From CBDCVN01 sp965223045 (GTDB lineage Bacteria; Deinococcota; Deinococci; Deinococcales; Trueperaceae): a DNA stretch of 64,000 bases. A program made the translations under genes and the position numbers. Location: the NCBI GenBank assembly GCA_965223045.1, contig CBDCVN010000013.1:1302001-1366000 (forward strand), read 5' to 3'. Below, one piece after another: positions 27,647 through 36,478 of this stretch; within the stretch, counting starts at the first letter, position 1, and each line of letters begins with the position of its first letter. The notes under the pieces are model-generated. The model ran no database searches, was not told where the DNA came from, and was given only the letters and a program-made list of their open reading frames with translations.

Positions 27647-30600
27647 GCCAAGATAAAACCCCAAAAAGTACTACTTCAAAAGATAGTGAAGAAAACACTA
27701 GCATCAATAATAACTCAAAAACTAGTCCACCACAAGAGGATTTTAAATTTAGTGAAGTAAAAAATGAACATGTTGAATACTGCTATGAGTTTTGTACCAA
27801 GCTAGAAGAACGTCTTGTCAAAGAAGAAAAGGAAGGTAAAGGTAAGGAGGAAATACAAAGCCTTCTAGAAGGAGCTAAACAGGATTACATAATCTACATA
27901 GCAGATAATTACTTTGAAGACTCAGAGCTTCAAAGTGTATATGAAAGATTCGTTAAAGCGTCTAACACAAGTAAATTAGTTTCTGGTATAGGGAAGGCAT
28001 CTTTAAAGTCTGCTTTAAAGAGTCTTAAAGACAAAAGAGCAAAAACAGAAAACTATGAGGGGTTTTCTAATGAAATGCTTGAGTGCTTAGAAAAGTGTAT
28101 AGAGTTAGGAACCCTTAGTGCAAAAGAGCAAAAGGAAGCTAAAGAGGGCATTTGGCAGTTTGTATTTGATAAGGGGTTCCAAGATGCAGAAATTGAGATC
28201 ATAAGACACAAAGTTGCTGAGAGCGTTAGCAGTAGCATAACAGCAATAAAAGCTGAATGGAAAGATGCTAAAGCACGTTTAGTTGCTGAAATGCTCGAGG
28301 AGCAAAGTAAAGAGCGTGAGAAGGAGTTAGGTATTAATCTAGGCCCCTATCACATTGTAGATAGAGCATTTCATAAAGTTAAGAAAACAGAAGATGGCGA
28401 GGATTATATACCCTTATGTAACTTCACAGCGAAAATCATTAGAGAGATTAACTATGATGATGGCGCTGAGAGTAAAGACGTATACAGAATAGAAGGGAAT
28501 CTTAGCGATGGTAAGGCATTACCACCAATAGAGGTTCTTAAAGAGAAGTACAAAATGATGAATTGGGTTAGCCAATGGAGATTTGGACCTCTAGTGTATT
28601 CAGGTCAAACCAAATCTGATGACGTGCGTACTGTTACACATATGTATAGCCATAATGTAGAGTACAGTACCGTTTACACCCACACAGGTTGGCGTAAGAT
28701 TGATAGCAATTGGTATTACTTACATGAAGGTGGTGCTATTGGCATTAATGAACCTAGTGAACCCATAGAAGTTGATTTAGGCAATGTGGCAGGCTCGAGC
28801 ACAAGTGCAAATCTTAGACTCAAAGACTACAACTTAGCTATAAAAAGCAATGGTGAGCTATTAGATACTGAAACTAAGGAAGCCATAAAAGCAAGCCTTG
28901 AACTCTTAAAGTTGGGAAACACAGAAGGGGCAAAAGAAGTCATGTTTGCTTTGCTCTCAGCTGCTTATCGAGTCCCACTTAGTGAGTCATTAACTGTTGA
29001 TTTTGGTGTGTTCATTTCGGGATTAACTGGCACATATAAATCGCAAGTCACAGCATTGGTACAAGCACATTTTGGTGCTAAATGGAACGGAAAACACTTT
29101 CCAGAAAACTGGACAAGTACTGCCAATAACCTTGAGAAACAAGCTTTTTGGGTTAAAGATGCCTTGTTTACAGTTGATGATTACAATCCTACAGGAACTC
29201 AAAATCAAATAAATGCCTATGCAGCTAAAGCAGAGAAGGTGTTCAGAGGGCAAGCAAACCAGTCAGGTACAGGCAGGCTGAGAACGGACACTAGTGCAAG
29301 AGGCTCTTATTATCCAAGAGGATTAACTTTGTCTAGTGGTGAAGATATCCCACAAGGACATAGCTTGAGAGCAAGAGTAGTTTTCCTCGAGCTAAAGAAA
29401 GGAGACATTGATAAAGAGAAACTTAGTAAAGCTCAAAAGCAAGCTAAAGATGGTTTCTTTGTACTAGCTATGCGTCAGTACCTAAAATGGCTAGCACCAC
29501 AGATTGATGAGCTTAGGGCAAAGCTAGAAGATAGACTCTTTGATCTAAGAGGGAAAGCTTATAGAGCTACAAATGATGATACCCACAAAAGATTATTGGA
29601 GCAGCTAGCTAACCTTCACATAGGTTTTGAGATGTTTCTTAAGTTTGCGCTCGAGCTTCAAGTAGTAACTCAGGTTGAACATGACAAATTTCTAGAAGAT
29701 TGCTGGCAAACACTCATAGTGTTAGGGAAAAAGCAATCAGATTTGCAAAAAGAAGCTGACCCCGTCAACAAATTTATTGAGTTATTAATTGCTGCTTTAT
29801 CGACTGGAAATGCATACCTAGCAGATACCAAAAATGGTAAACAACCTATAGATCCAGAAAAACACGGCTGGAATGATATGGGAACACTAGGTTATCAACC
29901 ACAAGGTGATCATGTTGGTTGGGTAGGTGAAGAAGGGCAAATATATTTGCAAGGTGATGCTACATACAAAGTCGTACAAACTTTTGCTAGGTTACAAGGT
30001 GACAACATAGCTATGTCTAAAAACACCTTGTACAAGCGTATGAGGGAAAGGGGAATGTTTGTCAAGCATAGAGGAGATGGAAATACAATTGAAGTTGAAA
30101 TACAAGGAAATAGAAAAAGAGCAATATACCTAGACCCCTCTTATCTCATAGAAAGTGGCGGAACTGGCGGAAGTGGCGGAGAGGGTACTTCTAGCAATGA
30201 GGGACAAAATAAAAAATCTGCCAGTCCAGAAAATAAAGTGGCGGAATCTGAGAATAAAGTGGCGGAAGATTTTTCTTCAGAGAATGAAAGCAATAATTCC
30301 CGCCACTTTTCAGATGACTTCCGCCAGTCAAATTTTGCAACTGGCGAAAAATCAACGAGTGAGAGACGGGGTTCGCAGCAAAAATCACCAGTTCCGCCAG
30401 TTCCGCCAGTTTTTGAAGAACAACACCCTCCTATAGAAAGTGAAGACTTTTTTATATTTTCAAATTCTAAGATAATTTCCAAAAAATCACAAAGAGAGTA
30501 TCCCCTAAGTCTAAGTAGTGGAGAAAGTGGTTTAAGTAATGAAGAGCTTTATAAGCTCGAGTCAGCAGTAAGCAAAGACTTCTACCTAGATTCAATCCTT

Positions 30601-30672
30601 GATGACTATGCTAAGAACCCCGATAGGTACATAGGAGAGCTAAGAGAAAAACTGGGGAGGTTAGTAGCATGA
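27643..30672 (+). CDS. Large replication ATPase, DUF927-like
   Basis: About 1009 residues from ATG at 27643, which overlaps the primase stop as ATGA. The N-terminal 330 residues are helical and charged. The ATPase core has Walker A GLTGTYKSQ, then NWTSTANNLEKQAFWVKDA and Walker B ALFTVDDYN, with an arginine-finger-like GLTLSSGEDIP segment. This arrangement is typical of DUF927 helicase-like proteins encoded beside primases. A winged-helix-like part and a low-complexity tail (GGTGGSGGEG, PVPPVPPV) follow. The tail DNA holds the iteron-like cluster. Confidence 0.75.
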   Translation: MSQDKTPKSTTSKDSEENTSINNNSKTSPPQEDFKFSEVKNEHVEYCYEFCTKLEERLVKEEKEGKGKEEIQSLLEGAKQDYIIYIADNYFEDSELQSVYERFVKASNTSKLVSGIGKASLKSALKSLKDKRAKTENYEGFSNEMLECLEKCIELGTLSAKEQKEAKEGIWQFVFDKGFQDAEIEIIRHKVAESVSSSITAIKAEWKDAKARLVAEMLEEQSKEREKELGINLGPYHIVDRAFHKVKKTEDGEDYIPLCNFTAKIIREINYDDGAESKDVYRIEGNLSDGKALPPIEVLKEKYKMMNWVSQWRFGPLVYSGQTKSDDVRTVTHMYSHNVEYSTVYTHTGWRKIDSNWYYLHEGGAIGINEPSEPIEVDLGNVAGSSTSANLRLKDYNLAIKSNGELLDTETKEAIKASLELLKLGNTEGAKEVMFALLSAAYRVPLSESLTVDFGVFISGLTGTYKSQVTALVQAHFGAKWNGKHFPENWTSTANNLEKQAFWVKDALFTVDDYNPTGTQNQINAYAAKAEKVFRGQANQSGTGRLRTDTSARGSYYPRGLTLSSGEDIPQGHSLRARVVFLELKKGDIDKEKLSKAQKQAKDGFFVLAMRQYLKWLAPQIDELRAKLEDRLFDLRGKAYRATNDDTHKRLLEQLANLHIGFEMFLKFALELQVVTQVEHDKFLEDCWQTLIVLGKKQSDLQKEADPVNKFIELLIAALSTGNAYLADTKNGKQPIDPEKHGWNDMGTLGYQPQGDHVGWVGEEGQIYLQGDATYKVVQTFARLQGDNIAMSKNTLYKRMRERGMFVKHRGDGNTIEVEIQGNRKRAIYLDPSYLIESGGTGGSGGEGTSSNEGQNKKSASPENKVAESENKVAEDFSSENESNNSRHFSDDFRQSNFATGEKSTSERRGSQQKSPVPPVPPVFEEQHPPIESEDFFIFSNSKIISKKSQREYPLSLSSGESGLSNEELYKLESAVSKDFYLDSILDDYAKNPDRYIGELREKLGRLVA
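30156..30408. repeat. Iteron-like TGGCGGA cluster, possible origin
   Basis: TGGCGGA occurs at 30156, 30165, 30174, 30239 and 30260. Its complement TCCGCCA occurs at 30320, 30393 and 30402, with near copies at 30299 and about 30351. Ten sites in 253 bp on both strands, inside the 3' end of the replication ATPase gene. Confidence 0.5.
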
Positions 30673-32324
30673 AAGGCAAACCTGCTAGCTTCACATACGA
30701 TTTTGTAAAGCCCATACCCATACCAAAGCCTAAACCTAAAGCAAACATCATTGTTGACACTCCACCAAGGTTAGTCTTGCCAAAGCCCTTAAAACAAATA
30801 ACCTTTGAGCCATACCCACATCAAGAAGAAGCTTTGCAAGCTCATTTCACTGCACTTGAGCAAGGGGTAACTACTCAAGTACTCCATATGGCAACTGGTA
30901 CAGGCAAAACTAAGACTTTTTGTTACATCTCAGCACACTATGGGAATGGAAAATGTTTATTTCTAGTTCATACATTAGACCTATTAGAGCAAGCAAAAGC
31001 AGCTATTGAAGAATCAATTATTGGTGCTGAGGTAGGAATTATTCAAGGTAACAACTTTGACATTGACGCTCCTTATGTTGTAGCTACAGTACAGACTCTA
31101 ACCAATAGGCTAGATAGCATCCCACAAGACACTTTTAATCTAGTGTGTATGGACGAGTGCCATCATGCTGCCAGTAAAACCTCTAAGAAGGTATTGGAGC
31201 ATTTTAGTGCCATTAAGATTGGACTAACTGCAACCCCAGAAAGATTTGATGGTGCTAGCCTTGCAGATTTGTTTGACAAGATTGCTTACACTTTCGATAT
31301 AGAAGATGCTGTTAAGGCAGGTGCATTAGTTAAGCCTATAGGCCAAAAGATTCATACCCATACTGACATTGATGAGGTTAAATCTAGTGGTGGTGATTTG
31401 AACCAAGAACAACTTGCTCGAGTCTTAAACACCGATGATAGAAATTGTGTCGTGGTAGATGGCTACAAAAGACATGGTGAAGGTAGAAAAGCAATTTTCT
31501 TCTGTGTAGATATTCAGCACGCCAAGGATTTAGCTCAGGCTTTTATTGATGAGGGTATAAGAGCTAATTTCATTTCAGGTAATTGTCCTAATAGATTTGA
31601 AAAGCTCGAGGCATTCAAAGCTAATAAGTTTGATGTCATTTGCAATGCACAGCTTTTGACTGAGGGTGTGGATATTCCTGAAGTTAGTTTAATAGGGCTT
31701 GCTAAACCTACTAAATCTAGAACATCTTTCATTCAAATGGCAGGTAGAGGATTAAGGTTAGCTCCTAATAAGTCAGATTGTATAATGCTGCACTATACAG
31801 ATATAACTACAAAACACGCCTTAGTAGGCAATTTTAACTTTGATGGTAATGGCAAAGTACCTGAAAGTACTTCCAAAAGAAAACGTCAGGAAAAAGAAGA
31901 GGGTAGGGACTTACTCAGTTGGCTCGAGGAATTACTAGATACTGAATTTGATGCTACCTACTCTTATGAAATTGACCAATTGAGACCAGCACCAGCAGTC
32001 AGTTTCTCTTGGAGTAGTGCATCATGGCAAAAAGATGAAGCTACAGAAGCTCAATTAACAGTTTTAGTTAGAAATGGATTTGATGTTATTGAGCAAAATT
32101 GGACAAAAGGAGATGCTGCCAAAGTTATAGGTGACTTACCTGCTACAGAGAAGCAAGTAAAAGCACTTGTAGCTCGTGGCTTTGATGCCTTGAGTAAACC
32201 CATAACTAGAAATATGGCAAATATGATGTTTGAAGAAGCTGAAGAGGAAGGCTTAAAACCTTCTTGGGAATTGGTTAATGAATTACAAAGGGAAGGCGCA
32301 TTTAGGAGGCTAAATGGTGAATAG
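30669..32324 (+). CDS. Superfamily 2 DNA helicase
   Basis: 551 residues. Helicase motifs in order: I ATGTGKTKT, II DECHHA, III LTATPERFDG, and VI QMAGRGLRLAP. N-terminal Q-motif-like FEPYPHQEEAL. The C-terminal 130 residues carry two similar segments (TEAQLTVLVRNGFD and TEKQVKALVARGFD), perhaps a duplicated DNA-binding motif. Start overlaps the preceding stop (ATGA) and the end overlaps the next gene by 11 bp, so it belongs to the replication operon. Confidence 0.85.
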   Translation: MKGKPASFTYDFVKPIPIPKPKPKANIIVDTPPRLVLPKPLKQITFEPYPHQEEALQAHFTALEQGVTTQVLHMATGTGKTKTFCYISAHYGNGKCLFLVHTLDLLEQAKAAIEESIIGAEVGIIQGNNFDIDAPYVVATVQTLTNRLDSIPQDTFNLVCMDECHHAASKTSKKVLEHFSAIKIGLTATPERFDGASLADLFDKIAYTFDIEDAVKAGALVKPIGQKIHTHTDIDEVKSSGGDLNQEQLARVLNTDDRNCVVVDGYKRHGEGRKAIFFCVDIQHAKDLAQAFIDEGIRANFISGNCPNRFEKLEAFKANKFDVICNAQLLTEGVDIPEVSLIGLAKPTKSRTSFIQMAGRGLRLAPNKSDCIMLHYTDITTKHALVGNFNFDGNGKVPESTSKRKRQEKEEGRDLLSWLEELLDTEFDATYSYEIDQLRPAPAVSFSWSSASWQKDEATEAQLTVLVRNGFDVIEQNWTKGDAAKVIGDLPATEKQVKALVARGFDALSKPITRNMANMMFEEAEEEGLKPSWELVNELQREGAFRRLNGE

Positions 32325-34323
32325 AACAGCACTACAACCAATTGAATTTATACCAGTAGACAAGCTAGCTTTACATAGACTCGAGCCCCGTAAAGTAAGA
32401 GAACCTGAACACATACAAGAAATCCTTGAAAGCATCAAAAAAAATGGTTTTGATCACAGTAGAGCTTTAAAAGTTGTACCTGAGAATGGGCACTTTGCTA
32501 TCTTTGCAGGTGGTACAAGATACAGTGCAATTCTAGAGCTAAATAAAGAAGCTGAAGAAAGTGAGAAGCTATTAGAAATACCTTGCTGGGTTTACAATGA
32601 CCTCAAAGACTTTGATTTAGTTAGGTTAGCAACTGAGGACAATGACTTAAACTCTCTAGCTAGACCTGTTTCTATAACTAGAGTTTGGTGTGAGTACCAT
32701 AGCCTTACTACAGAGCAACCTAGTCCTAACCCCAACAAAGCAACTAAAGGGAAATATTGGAGTCAGCTCGAGATAGCTGAAGCAAAAAACATTTCTCAAG
32801 GTAAGGTTAGTGAAAGACTAAAGTTTTATAGATGCCTGCCTAGAGGGTATTGGTCAAAGGTAGGCATTGAAGAAGAAGTAAGGAAAGCATTTAATGAAGG
32901 TGAACCACTTAAAAAGTGCTTAACTGAGGAGCATCTGAAGCACATTTATGCAAATTATCTGTCGACAGATAATTTTGAGGCTTGGTTGACTGAAAAAAGA
33001 GTATGGAGTGAACTTTTAGAGGGAGCTATTGAACAAATTAAGAAGTCAGGTAGAAAGTCAGTAAGAGCTATTAGGCAAGATGGTGACAGTATTAGGGAAA
33101 CTATTGCCAAAGCTGAAGAGGTTTATGAAGGCTTACCACTCGAGTTAAGAGAGCAGTTTATACAAGTCTTAGCCAAGAGAAAGGCTAGAAGTGTCGTAGC
33201 AGTAAAAGAGTGTGAAAGCAATTTGCTAAATAACTTGCCAGATGTAAAGGAGTCTAAGGAAACTCTACAACAGGCTGTTAATGAGATGTTGGCATCCTTA
33301 CCTCACGATTTAGAACAAGACTTTTTAGAGTGTGCTGAAGGTGCTAAGAGCTTTGAAGACCTAGAAATTTGCAGAACTAGAGTTTTGGAAGCTGAGGGTG
33401 AAGCTGCTACTGGTGATCATTGCCTGAGTACTAGCCATGGAGAAAAGGCCGAAGAAACTCCTCTGAATTCAGAGGAGTTTTCAGGTACTTTAGATGAAAA
33501 ACCTAGCGCAAATTTGCGCCAAGTTAAAGGTTTAGAGAATGAAAACCCTAATCCGAATTCAGCCGAAGGTTCAAATAACAAACCTAAGGAGGCTACAAAA
33601 CAATTAACCCTCGAGCAAAAGACAAAGATATTCAACAATTACCGACTAGGTAACTTTAAAGAAGTCATAGAAGAATGTAAGCACTCAGGTGTGCTTAAAC
33701 CTAAGTCAATCAAATTGATATGCTGCGATCCTCCATACGGCAAAGATTATCAATCTAATAGGAGGTACCAAAGTGCAAAGCTTTCTAAGATAGAAGGTGA
33801 TGCTGACTTAATCAATGCTCAAGAGGCTTTAGGTTCTATGCTCGAGCTAACCAACAATTTAATGCTAGATAACTCTCACCTACTGGTTAAATCTAGCTTA
33901 AAAAGCTTTTGTTGGATGCAAGATTTAATTGAGGCTTACAACTGGAAGATTCAAGAGCCTGTGGTGTGGTCAAAAATAGGTCATGGTGCTGGTAATGTTA
34001 TTAGTAGTTTTGCTCCATGTTGTGAGCTGGTTATTCATGCTACTAGAGGTAATGCACTTGTCAGACCACGGATTAGAGCATTAGTTGAAACCACAAACAA
34101 AAAAGAAACTAATCATCCTATGGAGACACACTTTAGCTTATGGCAACAATTAATTGAAAGTACTACCCTCTTTGGTGATTTGATATTAGATTGTTTCGCT
34201 GGCACTGGCAGCGTTCCTATTGCAGCACAGACGCTTAATAGACAATGGTTTGCAGTAGAAATAAATGAAGGATATAGAGAAGAAGGTATACAACGGATTC
34301 TAGACCTACAGGAGGCCCTCTAA
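32314..34323 (+). CDS. ParB-like and DNA methyltransferase fusion
   Basis: 669 residues. Residues 10-115 are a ParB/Srx-type nuclease-like domain (ILESIKKNGFD, FAGGTRYSAI). A helix-turn-helix follows near 145-170 (QLEIAEAKNISQGKVSERL). The C-terminal 230 residues are an amino-methyltransferase with motif IV CCDPPYG and motif I LDCFAGTGSVPIA, in the IV-before-I order. DPPY indicates N6-adenine or N4-cytosine methylation; the target sequence is unknown. No restriction enzyme gene is adjacent. The linker (about 370-450) is low complexity. Coupled to the helicase. Confidence 0.82.
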   Translation: MVNRTALQPIEFIPVDKLALHRLEPRKVREPEHIQEILESIKKNGFDHSRALKVVPENGHFAIFAGGTRYSAILELNKEAEESEKLLEIPCWVYNDLKDFDLVRLATEDNDLNSLARPVSITRVWCEYHSLTTEQPSPNPNKATKGKYWSQLEIAEAKNISQGKVSERLKFYRCLPRGYWSKVGIEEEVRKAFNEGEPLKKCLTEEHLKHIYANYLSTDNFEAWLTEKRVWSELLEGAIEQIKKSGRKSVRAIRQDGDSIRETIAKAEEVYEGLPLELREQFIQVLAKRKARSVVAVKECESNLLNNLPDVKESKETLQQAVNEMLASLPHDLEQDFLECAEGAKSFEDLEICRTRVLEAEGEAATGDHCLSTSHGEKAEETPLNSEEFSGTLDEKPSANLRQVKGLENENPNPNSAEGSNNKPKEATKQLTLEQKTKIFNNYRLGNFKEVIEECKHSGVLKPKSIKLICCDPPYGKDYQSNRRYQSAKLSKIEGDADLINAQEALGSMLELTNNLMLDNSHLLVKSSLKSFCWMQDLIEAYNWKIQEPVVWSKIGHGAGNVISSFAPCCELVIHATRGNALVRPRIRALVETTNKKETNHPMETHFSLWQQLIESTTLFGDLILDCFAGTGSVPIAAQTLNRQWFAVEINEGYREEGIQRILDLQEAL

Positions 34324-34962
34324 GTGCTTAAAGAAATGCTTGATGGTAAATTAAAGCCAGAATTACGCTTTGATGACTTGCTCGAGACCATCTTTGTTAC
34401 CCATAACACCCAAAGTCTTTTGGAGTTGATGAAAACAACGCCACAAGAACGGGCAAGAAGAGCACCTTTAATTAGAAGTTTGTTAAGGCAAGTGGGTATG
34501 CTGTCTTTGAATGTTGCACCTGATTCTCAGCACCTCGTAGCTGAATTTGGTAATACCTTAATGCAATTGCACAGTCTTTTTAGCAAAGCTATTAATAGAC
34601 CTGAAGTATCTTCAGATATGGCTTTAAAAGGTTTAACTAGCTATGTGTCAATGATTGATGTTTGTCATTACAAGTATATGGGGTTTCCTGACATCACAGA
34701 AGATGCTGAGGATGAGGAGCTTGATTTTAGTAACATCAATAAGGCTCATATGGATGAAATGGAGTTAGGGCAAGTACTAGGAATCAAGATGCTTGATAAT
34801 ATGTTGTGTGAGTGCATTATTAATAAAGATTGGGATTATAAAGAGGTGCTTGAGACTTGGCTCGAGAAACCTCTAACCCTCAAAGATGCTGTGATGATAA
34901 TGGGTAAAGATGGACAGCTTAGGCCCTACCCTAAAAGCAAAAGTGCTGCTTTTAAGGCATAA
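34324..34962 (+). CDS. Hypothetical protein ending the replication operon
   Basis: 212 residues from GTG, with AGGAGG eight bases upstream and one base after the methyltransferase stop. Mostly helical, with an acidic centre (ITEDAEDEELDFSN). No domain recognised. Its place at the end of the primase-helicase-methyltransferase operon suggests an accessory role in element maintenance. Confidence 0.65.
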   Translation: MLKEMLDGKLKPELRFDDLLETIFVTHNTQSLLELMKTTPQERARRAPLIRSLLRQVGMLSLNVAPDSQHLVAEFGNTLMQLHSLFSKAINRPEVSSDMALKGLTSYVSMIDVCHYKYMGFPDITEDAEDEELDFSNINKAHMDEMELGQVLGIKMLDNMLCECIINKDWDYKEVLETWLEKPLTLKDAVMIMGKDGQLRPYPKSKSAAFKA

Positions 34963-34972
34963 ATCCAGATCA

Positions 34973-35236
34973 TTACTTTTCAGGGTCAATACTGAAAAGT
35001 GATGGTTTTAAGGCACCAATAGGGAAAGGGGCATTGCTTAATTCCCCAAATTCCAAAATTCTAAATTTACGCTTGATGTGAGCTAACTTTTTCTTTGCAG
35101 CTTTTTTACTCTCTTCTTCTGAGGGGAGTAAATGTTCCATGCCAGCTTCTATAAGGAATTGGCGAATGGTTTCTATAGATTCTTGGCAAGTGGTTTGCCA
35201 ATCTTCTTTAGTTTCCACTAACTGCACCAATTGCAT
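34973..35236 (-). CDS. Small helical protein downstream of a TerS-like gene
   Basis: 87 residues, helical, with a basic stretch EEESKKAAKKKLAHIKRKF. It overlaps the preceding minus-strand gene by 29 bp, so translation is probably coupled. Function unknown. It faces the replication operon tail-to-tail with a 10-bp gap. Confidence 0.55.
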   Translation of the reverse strand: MQLVQLVETKEDWQTTCQESIETIRQFLIEAGMEHLLPSEEESKKAAKKKLAHIKRKFRILEFGELSNAPFPIGALKPSLFSIDPEK

Positions 35237-35657
35237 TGAAGTCTTCGTGTAGAATATTGAGTTGTCCTATTCTTGCAGACATGAGTTTCTCTGTTGCTCT
35301 GATATCAGCAGAGATCTTTAATGCTCCCACAACAGAATGTATCATTTCAGGAGTCATTTCATCTGATTGTGCTGCCCTTTCAATAAAATCTAGGCAACTG
35401 TTGCATGCTTTTGTTAATCGTATTGAAAGTTCAGCATCATAAGCTTTTTTTCTCTGCAAGTACAAATGTGCTAGATAAGGGTCTTGTGAAAGCTTGACTT
35501 TATAGTTTGATACTGTTCGTTCGCTAACTCCAAAGTCTTTTGCTGCTTGTTTAACACCGTTCAACAAACAACTAAGTAATACATTTGCAGCACGTTCATA
35601 GTCAAAGTTTTTACCTGCTTTTCTTTCTAATTCTAGTGTCTCAGTAGGGGTGTTCAT
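35208..35657 (-). CDS. HTH protein resembling terminase small subunits
   Basis: 149 residues. An N-terminal helix-turn-helix (GVKQAAKDFGVSERTVSNYKV) is followed by helices, with ALKISADIRATEKLMSARIG at the end. That order, HTH then oligomerisation helices, is found in phage small terminases. The C-terminal helix resembles those of the genes at 39126 and 39809. A plain HTH regulator remains possible. Confidence 0.5.
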   Translation of the reverse strand: MNTPTETLELERKAGKNFDYERAANVLLSCLLNGVKQAAKDFGVSERTVSNYKVKLSQDPYLAHLYLQRKKAYDAELSIRLTKACNSCLDFIERAAQSDEMTPEMIHSVVGALKISADIRATEKLMSARIGQLNILHEDFNAIGAVSGN

Positions 35658-35741
35658 ATATTTATTATGGCATAGCTTTTTTAGTAGGAAAAGTTATGTA
35701 AAGTAACTGGTAGAAACTAAGAAACCACCCAAAAATAACTA

Positions 35742-35780
35742 ACTAGGAAGCACCTCTCTGAGCACTTTGTGTTTCCTAGT
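35742..35780 (-). terminator. Hairpin between the DUF900 gene and the TerS-like gene
   Basis: ACTAGGAAGCAC pairs with GTGTTTCCTAGT (one mismatch). On the minus strand it is followed by TAGTTATTTTT. Likely ends the DUF900 transcript. Confidence 0.55.
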
Positions 35781-36440
35781 AGGAAGTGAATTGTGATCAA
35801 AAACTATGATAGATTACTGGACCAGAAATGGAAGGTTCTGTTTCCTCCTTAAGTGGAGGAATGCGGTTTTCGACAGGTAGATCATCTACTATTAATTTAT
35901 AAATGTCTGAAAGTATAGAATCATTGTTTGCAAAATAAGAATGCCCTGAAAAATCACTCTTAACATTAGTAGCATCAATGAAGTCTATGTGTTCACCATA
36001 AATGATTTGACCATTACCCAATCTCTCATCGCCATTTATATACCTTGACAATAAAAGTGCACTATCTCTTGAAGAGGCATAAATAGTTACATGTGATTCA
36101 GGAGTTGCTAATTTTGGCATTATTTCGGTAACAAATACATCAGCGTTCATGTCTGGTGCTGCAAGAATAACTTCTTTAAATTTACTTTGCTCACTAGTTT
36201 GTTGCAAATCAGCAATTGCTTCAGTGACAGCCCTTGTCCCCATACTATGAGCAATCACATTAATAGCGTCTAAGTTCGTTTCACTAACAAGCTTTTGTAA
36301 AAACTCCTTTAGATGAGGAATGCTGTTTTTTATTCTAACGCAAGTTGTATCGAAAAAACGCCATTTTCAACTTTAAAAACACTGTTACCAAAGCCAGTAT
36401 CACCACTTTTCTACTTTTTTCAAGTAGCCACAGCATATCA

Positions 36441-36469
36441 TTGACAAAATAGGGATATATTTTTATAGT
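36441..36469 (+). promoter_or_regulatory. Promoter of the ISd transposase
   Basis: TTGACA, 17-bp spacer, TATAGT, then nine bases to the GTG start at 36479. A consensus-strength promoter with a near-leaderless start. Confidence 0.65.
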
Positions 36470-36478
36470 GTAGCCATA

